DNA from: an uncultured Bacilli bacterium | GTDB taxonomy: Bacteria; Bacillota_I; Bacilli_A; RF39; UBA660 | Reading direction: 5' to 3' | NCBI GenBank assembly: GCA_947625425.1 | Contig: CANQOH010000004.1 | Coordinates: 1-64,000 of the forward strand | Length of the DNA: 64,000 nucleotides | Shown here: positions 43,447-50,721 of the stretch, in pieces | Layout: the number at the start of each line of letters is the position of its first letter | How positions within the stretch are numbered: the stretch's first letter is position 1 | Position numbers and translations under genes: made by a program | The notes under the pieces: model-generated | What the model saw: only the letters and a program-made list of their open reading frames with translations | Databases searched by the model: none | What the model was told of the DNA's origin: nothing

Positions 43447-44820
43447 TTATTTTTCGATTGGTTTTACTAATTCTTTCTTTAAGATACGTTCTTTATTTTT
43501 AGAACCAGTACCTAAAGCAAGAATTTGAGCACCAGTTTCATTTTCTAACCAAGATAAATATTCACGTTGATATCTATCAAAATACATTTTATTAAAATCA
43601 CCTACTGTTTCAAAAAACTCATAATCTAGATGTTGAAAGAAGTTTAGATATAAACCAAATGGTGAATTAATACGACAATTGTTTTTTAGTTTATGAATAT
43701 CTAGATCAAAGATACGACGTTCCATTTTAGTAACTGAAGTTTGTTCAGATTGATCAAAAATGGTATTAGGAGGAAAATCGCTATCAACCATAGGTAATTC
43801 AATTATTTCACTTTCATAGATGTTTTCACCTTTAGATTTATAATATAATCTTTCTAATTCTAGAGCTTCTAGAAGAGTTATTGTTGTTATTTTTTCTTGA
43901 CGATAATTTGGGCCAAAAAGTTGTTTTAAGTACATTGGAGGGCATTTGGAAATTAACTTTTTGATGTAATCATAATTAATATGATAATCATAGCATTCAA
44001 CATCACCTTCACAAGGATATTGACCAAATATTGAGGCAATATTAATTTGAGTCCAAGTAAGTTTAGCTCCAGTACCATAATCACCGGTATAGTGATATTC
44101 GCCACTTGGAGTAACATTACTTATTCGAATAGGAAATGGTCTTATAACCATAATTGTTTCAAGTAAACGTTCAGCAGAAATACCACTATCAGCTAGTAAT
44201 TGAGTTGTAGAAACATTACGACTTGTAACATAAGGATAGTTACCACTATGATTTAAGTCTAAATCACAACCTTGAGCTCCTTCTAATAAGATGTATTCAT
44301 TTGGATTATCAAGATGGCTGTATAATCGATCTAACCATTCATCATTAGAACAAACAACTATATCGCCAAATGTTTGAAAGAATTTTAGTTTTTCATCACG
44401 AATGATTTTTTCCATTGAAACAGCTCCGCAACCTTTATTGGTAGAGCCAGTTTTAATATGAGCTTTTTCATAGTCTTTATGTCTTTGTTCAATTAAAGGG
44501 ACCATTTCGTGAACATATATTTTGCGACCATTTAAATAGTGACGAACATTTTGATATTCTTCTTTTAAGACATCCATATCAATAGCTGAACCAGGTCCAA
44601 TAAACAATTCAGTATGAGGATTTATACTTGAAACAGGAATATTTCTAAAAATAGTACGATGACCTTGTTCATCAACAAAGGTATGTCCAGCATTAGGCAT
44701 ACAATTAGTAATAGCTGCTCCTAGATTAATATTTTTGTCAGTAGCAATTTCCCCTACTACTTTAGCTTTACCACAACTACCAGCGGCACCATCAATAACA
44801 GAAATAACATTTTTTAACAT
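43447..44820 (-). CDS. Adenylosuccinate-synthetase-superfamily enzyme with PurZ-like Asp-to-Ser change
   Basis: 457 residues, longer than usual PurA (about 430) and far longer than archaeal or phage forms (about 340). The fold markers are there: IDGAAGSCGKAK in place of GTQWGDEGKGK, NAGHT (His46), GSTNKGCGAV in place of GTTxxGIGP, and LLEGAQGCDLDLNHSGNYPYVTS. IMVIRPFPIRISN resembles the archaeal/phage branch. Ser15 replaces the catalytic Asp13; as I recall, phage PurZ, which uses dGMP in place of IMP, has Ser there. TTGRxRRCGW and TKLDVLDG of normal PurA are not visible. It lies 47 nt after metK, under the same SAM riboswitch. It may be a divergent PurA, a PurZ-like enzyme, or a ligase for another purine. 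Confidence 0.7.
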   Translation of the reverse strand: MLKNVISVIDGAAGSCGKAKVVGEIATDKNINLGAAITNCMPNAGHTFVDEQGHRTIFRNIPVSSINPHTELFIGPGSAIDMDVLKEEYQNVRHYLNGRKIYVHEMVPLIEQRHKDYEKAHIKTGSTNKGCGAVSMEKIIRDEKLKFFQTFGDIVVCSNDEWLDRLYSHLDNPNEYILLEGAQGCDLDLNHSGNYPYVTSRNVSTTQLLADSGISAERLLETIMVIRPFPIRISNVTPSGEYHYTGDYGTGAKLTWTQINIASIFGQYPCEGDVECYDYHINYDYIKKLISKCPPMYLKQLFGPNYRQEKITTITLLEALELERLYYKSKGENIYESEIIELPMVDSDFPPNTIFDQSEQTSVTKMERRIFDLDIHKLKNNCRINSPFGLYLNFFQHLDYEFFETVGDFNKMYFDRYQREYLSWLENETGAQILALGTGSKNKERILKKELVKPIEK

Positions 44821-44850
44821 AAAACCACTACTTTCTTGAGTAATGGTTTT
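44821..44850 (-). promoter_or_regulatory. Hairpin abutting the PurA-like start codon
   Basis: Stem AAAACCA/TGGTTTT extended by TACT/AGTA across one mismatch, loop of 6 nt. It ends directly at the ATG and includes the only RBS candidate (AGTGG), so it could limit initiation or act as an intercistronic attenuator. Confidence 0.5.
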
Positions 44851-44867
44851 TATTATAACACAATTTA

Positions 44868-45890
44868 TTAATTTTGAAAGTGGCCATATTTAGCTAGTTC
44901 TTCGTATTTAATTTTCTTTAAATTTAATTTTTTAATAATATTTTGTGGTTCACATAATTCATACCAACTAGAAGGTACTTCATAATCACCTAAATTAGTT
45001 TTTGCATAGATTGCTAATGGGGTTTTTAGACCAATAGCATAAGATATTTGAATTTCACACCAGGTATATTTAGAATCACTTTTTATTACTTCTTTAGCTA
45101 GTTCTCTAGCCATATAAGCACCTGATCTATCGACTTTAGTTGGATCTTTACCAGAGAAAGCACCACCACCAACACTAGCGAAGGACTGATAACTATCAAC
45201 GACGATTTTACGACCAGTAAGACCGGTATCACCTTCAAAACCACCAATACAAAAACGACCGGTTGGATTTATAATAAACTCTTCAATAGAAATATTATAT
45301 TTTTGACATGTTTTTAAACAAATATCTTTAATTATTTTGTCGGTTGTTTTGCGATCTTCTTCAGTATTTTGATAACATATAGTAAATGTTTTTATCTTTT
45401 GTAATTTGTTATTTTCATAAAGACCAGTTATTTCCGCTTTACCATCTGATTTAAAACGATGGTCTTTTAAACGTAATTTATCATATTCTTTACTTAGTTC
45501 CTGTAATATAACCATTGCTGTGGGAAGATATGCTTTTGTATCATTGCAAGCATAACCAAACATCATACCATTATCTCCTGCTCCCCCTACTTCGTTATTA
45601 GTAACTAAGGCAATATCGGGACTTTGAAGACCTAGATTATTAATTATTTCATAGTTAGAATCATAACCAACATCTTTTAAGACTCGTTTAACTATTTTTT
45701 CGATGTCAACAGTAGATTTACTAGTTACTTCACCACTAATAAGTATTTTTCCTTTACCACCCATTACTTCAATACCACAACGACTATTTTCATCACCTTC
45801 TAAATAAGCATCTAATAAAGCATCACTAATTTGATCACATACTTTATCCGGATGACCTCTAAATACAATTTCATTACTGTACAATTTCAT
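44868..45890 (-). CDS. metK: S-adenosylmethionine synthetase, compact form
   Basis: 340 residues, about 50 fewer than most bacterial MetK. It makes SAM from ATP and methionine. GHPDKVCDQISDALLDA, GEVTSKSTVDI, SPDIALV, GAGDNGMMFGYA, NPTGRFCIGGFEGDTGLTGRKI and GGGAFSGKDPTKVDRSGAYMAR are all present, so it should be active. Deletions lie between SPDIA and GAGD and near the C-terminus, and overall divergence is high. AAGGA precedes the ATG. A SAM-I riboswitch and promoter lie directly upstream; the PurA-like gene follows. Confidence 0.93.
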   Translation of the reverse strand: MKLYSNEIVFRGHPDKVCDQISDALLDAYLEGDENSRCGIEVMGGKGKILISGEVTSKSTVDIEKIVKRVLKDVGYDSNYEIINNLGLQSPDIALVTNNEVGGAGDNGMMFGYACNDTKAYLPTAMVILQELSKEYDKLRLKDHRFKSDGKAEITGLYENNKLQKIKTFTICYQNTEEDRKTTDKIIKDICLKTCQKYNISIEEFIINPTGRFCIGGFEGDTGLTGRKIVVDSYQSFASVGGGAFSGKDPTKVDRSGAYMARELAKEVIKSDSKYTWCEIQISYAIGLKTPLAIYAKTNLGDYEVPSSWYELCEPQNIIKKLNLKKIKYEELAKYGHFQN

Positions 45891-45924
45891 TTTATAAATT
45901 CCTTCTTTCTATCTTGAAATCCAT

Positions 45925-46055
45925 AAAAAAGATGTTCAAGATAACCTTGAACATCACATTGTTTAAAGTTATCTTATCGATCTAGCTTTACCACCTAATT
46001 TAATAGGTTGGTGTGATTTCATAGGGCTAGTCCCTCCATCACTCTTTATAAGATT
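45925..46055 (-). promoter_or_regulatory. SAM-I (S-box) riboswitch with terminator, upstream of metK
   Basis: Minus-strand aptamer (46055-45971) shows GGAGGGACTAGCCCTATGAAA, AACC and GGTGGTAA, closed by P1 AATCTTAT/ATAAGAT. Downstream is terminator GATGTTCAAG/CTTGAACATC (45955-45931) with TTTTTT. AAGATAAC (45975-45968) can pair with GTTATCTT (45945-45938), making an antiterminator that competes with both P1 and terminator. SAM binding should switch transcription off. Confidence 0.95.
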
Positions 46056-46064
46056 TCTAAATGT

Positions 46065-46093
46065 ATTATACTTTCTTTAAGATGATTTTGCAA
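46065..46093 (-). promoter_or_regulatory. Promoter of metK operon
   Basis: TTGCAA (46088-46093), 17-nt spacer, TATAAT (46065-46070), about 10 nt before the aptamer. Confidence 0.75.
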
Positions 46094-46194
46094 CCAATAT
46101 TAATAAACAATGTGTTGATTATGTAAAGATAATTATTATCTTATTTTTATAATGATTTTATATGATATAATTTTAATGAAAGTAGGTTATTAAT

Positions 46195-47523
46195 ATGAAT
46201 CAAAATCAATATAATTATAATCAACCTAGTAATGTCAAAATAACACAACCTAATACAGATAGCAAAGGTACTGCATCAATAATTATTGGGGTTATTACAA
46301 TTATTTTATCTTTAATTTTAGGGTGTTTAGTTTTACCATTAGGTGTTGTTGGTCTTATATTTGGAATTATTTGTAAAACATATAAAAAGACAGCAGGTAT
46401 TGTTTTAAATATTATTGGAATTATTTTATCAATTATAATGACCGTTATATTAGGTACTATATTAGTAGGAATTTTTGCTTTTATTAAAAATGATATTGAA
46501 AGTGGGTTTGATGATCTTCCTAACTTCTATAATACTGATAATTATAGTATTCAATATAAAAATCCATGGTCAGAAGTGACAGTAGATACTAATAATATGG
46601 ATGGACTTATGTATGGAGAAGATGAATTATACTTCTTAAATCTTGGAGTAAGAAGTCTTAAAGATGTAGAAAATAAATTAGCTTGTAATTATGAGAATGC
46701 TTCTTGTCAAAGTAAATTATATAATAGTTTTTATAATTACTGGAATAACGATCAAGAAGTTAATAAATTAATTGATGGCGATAATAAATTCAATTATTTA
46801 AAATATGATGCTGATTATACTACTATTAGTTATGGAGAATCAGAAAATGATGTTAAAGGAAAGTTATATTTAGTAGTATCAGTGAATAAAAATATAGTTA
46901 TTGGTTTTATATCAAAATCTGATAATTATAAGAATGAATATGATGACTTAATCATAGATTTATTAGATTCGATAGTAATATACAATTACGAAGATGAAGA
47001 TGAATATGATAAAGATGATGACTCTGATATTGGTGATACTTTAAATGATTTAGCTAACTGGAATAGATATAAAGATTTAAGAAGTGGTAATATAAGTCAT
47101 AATAAAGCTATTAGTGGTGGATGGAGAATACTAAGTGATTCTGAAACTTATTGGGTATTTAAAAATAATGAATTCTGGTGGTATAAGTCAGTTAATGATT
47201 TAGATGATAATTACTGGTATGGTACAACAGAAATAGTTACTGGTAAAGACGGTCTTAAAAAAGCTGGTTTAAGTGAAGATAAAGTTGATCAAATTATTTC
47301 CCAATCTAATGGAAATGTTACGGCAGATGACATATATACAATTATTTGTACTCCTAAGAAAATAATAAGTGATGGTGTTGATAAGAGCTCAACTAATATA
47401 CCAGAGGACTATAAATGGACTTATGTATGGATTGTAGTGGATCATGGTACTGAAGGTGTGGAAGCACAAGTCTTAAATATGTCTGTATATGAGACTTCAT
47501 ACTATGTAAAATTAAATGATTAA
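46195..47523 (+). CDS. DUF4190-type membrane protein with large exported domain, function unknown
   Basis: 442 residues. An Asn/Gln-rich cytoplasmic head (1-25), then two TMs (about 27-60 and 64-95) with the Gly/Ile-rich pattern of DUF4190. The remaining 330 residues are extracytoplasmic, rich in Asp, Asn, Tyr and Trp, with an acidic DEDEYDKDDD linker near 270. The C-terminal half (SGGWRILSDSETYWVFKNNEFWWYKS..DNYWYGTTE) looks like a repeat-type or substrate-sensing domain. Not recognised further. Monocistronic, extended -10 TGATATAAT upstream, terminator after. Confidence 0.7.
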   Translation: MNQNQYNYNQPSNVKITQPNTDSKGTASIIIGVITIILSLILGCLVLPLGVVGLIFGIICKTYKKTAGIVLNIIGIILSIIMTVILGTILVGIFAFIKNDIESGFDDLPNFYNTDNYSIQYKNPWSEVTVDTNNMDGLMYGEDELYFLNLGVRSLKDVENKLACNYENASCQSKLYNSFYNYWNNDQEVNKLIDGDNKFNYLKYDADYTTISYGESENDVKGKLYLVVSVNKNIVIGFISKSDNYKNEYDDLIIDLLDSIVIYNYEDEDEYDKDDDSDIGDTLNDLANWNRYKDLRSGNISHNKAISGGWRILSDSETYWVFKNNEFWWYKSVNDLDDNYWYGTTEIVTGKDGLKKAGLSEDKVDQIISQSNGNVTADDIYTIICTPKKIISDGVDKSSTNIPEDYKWTYVWIVVDHGTEGVEAQVLNMSVYETSYYVKLND

Positions 47524-47524
47524 A

Positions 47525-47550
47525 AAAGAGATATAAAATTATATCTCTTT
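47525..47550. terminator. Bidirectional terminator between convergent genes
   Basis: Stem AAAGAGATAT/ATATCTCTTT with loop AAAATT and T/A runs on both sides. Confidence 0.85.
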
Positions 47551-48271
47551 ATTTTTTGGATGCTTGAATTAAATTAATTCTTTCACATTTATTGTTATTG
47601 GGATTATATGTATAATAATCACCATCACATGTTTTAGATGGTTTAGTAGTTACTTTTATGTGACATTCTGTATCATGAAGATCGCCATAATCACAAACAT
47701 AGTTTTCTTGGGGTGGAGATGTTTTATAACATTTATTTTTATAGTTAATAGTGTCTTTTGGACAGGATGCTGTAATGGTAAAGTCTATTTTTTTAGTTTC
47801 TTTATTGTAATAAGCATTTAAAGTTTCATTATAGTCTTTATAAATAGTTATATAACAGGTATCATTTTTAACAAAAGCTTTATTTTCAGCTGAAATTATA
47901 CTACTATTTTCTAAGACTCTTATTTGACCTTTAACGATATCAGCGGGTAATTCACATGAATATTCTTTATCCATTTCATAGGTTTCAGTACTTAAACAAT
48001 CTCCTTCTTTATTAAGCTTAAAACCTTCTTCACATGTTTTGGCTATTTGAGCTGATTTAATTTCGGTTTTATAACATGTTCCACCCATAAGTTCATAATC
48101 ATCTGGACAAATATCAGTAGCTGATTCAGAGACAGCGATAGCACAGTTATTACCGCGTAAATCTCCTTCTTGGCAAAAGTATTCGTCTTTGCCACTCTCT
48201 TTTTTAGAACCACAGCTAGTTAAACACAAAGTTAATAAAATAACTAATAAGATTGTTATTTTCTTTTTCAT
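47549..48271 (-). CDS. Cys-rich lipoprotein, function unknown
   Basis: About 240 residues. MKKKITILLVILLTLCLTSC is a signal peptide with lipobox LTSC|G, so the protein should be diacylglyceryl-anchored. The mature part has more than ten Cys in short modules (CPDDYELMGGTCYK, CEEGFKLNKEGDC, CPKDTINYKNKCYK, CDGDYYTYNPNNNKC), the pattern of small disulphide-linked repeats. No family named. ATG 48271 follows a TGGGGTGAAAAC site. It faces the DUF4190 gene and is divergent from the flavoprotein gene. Confidence 0.75.
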   Translation of the reverse strand: MKKKITILLVILLTLCLTSCGSKKESGKDEYFCQEGDLRGNNCAIAVSESATDICPDDYELMGGTCYKTEIKSAQIAKTCEEGFKLNKEGDCLSTETYEMDKEYSCELPADIVKGQIRVLENSSIISAENKAFVKNDTCYITIYKDYNETLNAYYNKETKKIDFTITASCPKDTINYKNKCYKTSPPQENYVCDYGDLHDTECHIKVTTKPSKTCDGDYYTYNPNNNKCERINLIQASKK

Positions 48272-48456
48272 GTTTTCACCCCACGATTTGTTATTATATG
48301 TTAGAAAAGGAAATAAAGTCAATTTTAATTAATAAAATTGCTAAAAATATCTTATATTAATGAGGTTTGTATAGTATTTGTCCATAATTTAGTTTATATT
48401 TTATTTTTTTATAATATTATGTATAATAATTTTTAGTAATTATTGGGATGATTATA

Positions 48457-49506
48457 ATGAAAAATAAATATAAAGTAATAATTATTGGAGCTGGTCCAGC
48501 TGGGATTAGTACGGCATTAAATTTAAAAGAATTAGGGATTAAAGATATATTAGTTATTGAAAAGTATAAATATCCTAGATATAAATGTTGTGCTGGATAT
48601 ATAACAAATAAGACAAAGAAAGAATATGAAAGATTAGGTCTTGATATAGATAAATGTCATTATTCTTTAATTAAAGATTTTAAATTATTTTATAAAGGTA
48701 AAATAAAACAAAAAATTATTAATAAATTTCTATATACTAATGAAAAAATTGATAGAGTTGAACTTGATTATGAGTTTTTTAAGTTATTAAAAGCCAATAA
48801 AATTAAGGTATTAGAAAATACTTCTATTAAAAATCATTTAATGGAAGAAAATAAAGTTATATTATCTAATGATAAAACTTATACTTATGATTACTTAATA
48901 TTTGCTGATGGAACTAATAGTTATGGAAGTAAATATCAAAAAGATTTTAAGAAACATTTAGCAATGCAAATGACATTTAAAAGCGATAGAGAAGATGAAA
49001 TACAAATTCATTTTGGGTATTCTAAAAAAGGTTATGTATGGATTAGTTCTTATCAAGGAATTACTAATGTAGGTTTAACAGATGTTTATAATAAAAAGAC
49101 TAACTACCAAGAGTTATTTAAAAGAATATTAAGAGAAAATGGATTTAAAGAAGATACTAAAGAATTAAAAGGAACTTTTACACCTATTGGAATCAGAAAA
49201 CCAATTATTAATAACAATGTATTTTTTGTAGGTGATGCAGTTGGGGCTTGCGATCCCCTTACTTTATCTGGCTTAAAGTATGCTTTGCAAACTGGCAAAT
49301 ATACAGCTTTAGCTATTAAAGAAAATAACAATAAAGTCTATTTAAAATATATTAATAGTTTAAAATTTAAGTTTAGTTTTATGCTTATTCTGTTACATAT
49401 TTTTTATTTTAAATTTATATTATTTTGTGTATTTGAAATAGGTTGTCGTTTCTTTGGTAAAATCATTGATTTTGCATTTAATAATTTCTTTATTAATAAA
49501 AAATAA
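48457..49506 (+). CDS. FAD-dependent oxidoreductase, geranylgeranyl-reductase family
   Basis: About 349 residues. N-terminal dinucleotide-binding VIIIGAGPAGISTALNL with Glu at the end of strand two (VIEKYKYPRYKCCAGYI). The P-R-x-K-C-C-G motif and the later FFVGDAVGACDPLTLSGLKYALQTG are typical of GGR/digeranylgeranyl reductases. These reduce isoprenoid chains, but the family also includes halogenase- and hydroxylase-like members, so the substrate is open. A C-terminal hydrophobic stretch (about 305-340) may attach it to the membrane. Monocistronic. Confidence 0.82.
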   Translation: MKNKYKVIIIGAGPAGISTALNLKELGIKDILVIEKYKYPRYKCCAGYITNKTKKEYERLGLDIDKCHYSLIKDFKLFYKGKIKQKIINKFLYTNEKIDRVELDYEFFKLLKANKIKVLENTSIKNHLMEENKVILSNDKTYTYDYLIFADGTNSYGSKYQKDFKKHLAMQMTFKSDREDEIQIHFGYSKKGYVWISSYQGITNVGLTDVYNKKTNYQELFKRILRENGFKEDTKELKGTFTPIGIRKPIINNNVFFVGDAVGACDPLTLSGLKYALQTGKYTALAIKENNNKVYLKYINSLKFKFSFMLILLHIFYFKFILFCVFEIGCRFFGKIIDFAFNNFFINKK

Positions 49507-49510
49507 GAGA

Positions 49511-49550
49511 TATAAAAAGACAAGTTAGTTAATTAGCTTGCCTTTTTTAT
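49511..49550. terminator. Terminator after flavoprotein gene
   Basis: Imperfect stem AAAAAG-a-CAAGTTA / TAGCTTG-c-CTTTTT (one G-T pair, one mismatch) with T-run on the plus strand. Confidence 0.6.
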
Positions 49551-49690
49551 TTTTTTGTTTCTTAGTAATACATTTAACGATAATAGCTATGAAGATTATT
49601 AAAATAATAACTCCACTTATAGCTGTGATAGTTATTTCTTTTACTTAATTTATGTTCTTTTACTTTAGGAGTTGTGTAATTCTGTCTCTT
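49525..49690 (-). pseudogene. Remnant of a membrane or wall-surface protein C-terminus
   Basis: In the otherwise gene-free 49507-49829 stretch, the minus strand reads VKEITITAISGVIILIIFI followed by AIIVKCITKKQK, i.e. one TM plus a basic tail, without start codon and stopped immediately upstream. A one-base shift joins it to YTTPKVKEHKLS. This looks like the frameshifted end of a lost single-pass surface protein. The rest of the stretch (49690-49829) holds only a TGCTATTAT promoter for the next gene. Confidence 0.4.
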
Positions 49691-49829
49691 CTTGTTTTTA
49701 TTTCATGCTAAAATATAGTACAATATCTCATATTAGCAGTTTAAGAAATACTAATAGATAAATGTTTAATTTGCTTATTTTTATAATTATATGCTATTAT
49801 AAATATCAATTCAAAAAGGGGTGTTTTGG

Positions 49830-50534
49830 ATGGAGAGAAACTTACGAAATATAAAGTGGAATCTACATAATTATAAATCAAAGAAATTATTGTTGTGGGG
49901 ATTAAAACATGGATATATTGCTCCTTATAATGATGAATTAATAGAAAAATTAAGAACTATATACGATGGTGGTATACCAGCATCAATATTATTACTTTCA
50001 AATGGAATGTCTAACGGACACTGCTATGATAGAGCGCTTTTAATGTCTAGAGCTTTTTTAGATGAAGAAGGTGATGTTCAACTTTTATATGCATCAATAG
50101 ATAGTTTAAGATTGAATCCAAAGTTCATTGACGATAATGATCCACTTTATGCAGATCATTGTATCGTTGAGGTAATTTCTGAAAATGGTACTCACTTTAT
50201 TATCGATACTTCAGTAGGATTTGTATTTGATAAAAGCATATATTGGTTGATGGAACATCCAAAAATAAGAAAAATTAATAAAAAAGATTCAATTATTAAA
50301 TTTGTTGAATCAGAAGAATGTTATCATCCAGAAGATATTGAAAGGGATAAATATGTTTCACCTTTAATATTACCAATGATTGAAATGACTTATGGTAGAC
50401 CTAATGAAATGTATTCTATGTTAGGTATTGAATTATTACAAAGAGAAATTGAACATTTCAAAGAAACTATTAACTATGAAGGAATATGTCAAGAAATAGA
50501 TGAAGATATGAAGAGATTGGGATTGAGGAAGTAA
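49830..50534 (+). CDS. Orphan transglutaminase-like protein, function unknown
   Basis: 234 residues, soluble, no signal peptide. NGHCYDRALLMSRAF places a Cys at the start of a helix, DHCIVEVISENGTHFIIDTSVGFV follows with His and Asp on strands. This C...H...D spacing is that of transglutaminase/papain-like enzymes, but I recognise no family. The N-terminus is basic (RNLRNIKWNLHNYKSKKLL) and the C-terminus helical and acidic. ATG 49830 lies after AAAGGGG; GTG 49821 is possible. Monocistronic, own promoter and terminator. Confidence 0.68.
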   Translation: MERNLRNIKWNLHNYKSKKLLLWGLKHGYIAPYNDELIEKLRTIYDGGIPASILLLSNGMSNGHCYDRALLMSRAFLDEEGDVQLLYASIDSLRLNPKFIDDNDPLYADHCIVEVISENGTHFIIDTSVGFVFDKSIYWLMEHPKIRKINKKDSIIKFVESEECYHPEDIERDKYVSPLILPMIEMTYGRPNEMYSMLGIELLQREIEHFKETINYEGICQEIDEDMKRLGLRK

Positions 50535-50652
50535 TATTTGATATTAAGACTTAAAAACTATTAATAGAATTAGAGTTATAATAGGTCTATTATATGGGAA
50601 TTCATAAATTTTAACTCTGATGGTTTCCACGGAACTAAAAATTTTCATTATT

Positions 50653-50690
50653 AAAAGGTGTTAACACGATATATGGTTAACACCTTTATT
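50653..50690. terminator. Terminator between 50534 gene and secA
   Basis: Perfect 9-bp stem GGTGTTAAC/GTTAACACC flanked by AAAA and TTTAT. It can serve both convergent units. Confidence 0.85.
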
Positions 50691-50721
50691 TTATTAATAA
50701 TCTTGAATACCTAGTAATATT

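Noticed and set aside
43447..44820. Evidence for a Z-genome (2-aminoadenine DNA) in this organism
   Set aside because: Only a PurZ-like residue change is seen. No DatZ, MazZ or dedicated polymerase is in the window, so no claim about DNA composition is made.
46129..46145. Hairpin AAGATAA/TTATCTT as a terminator
   Set aside because: It lies between two divergent promoters with no transcript that needs ending; probably chance in AT-rich DNA.
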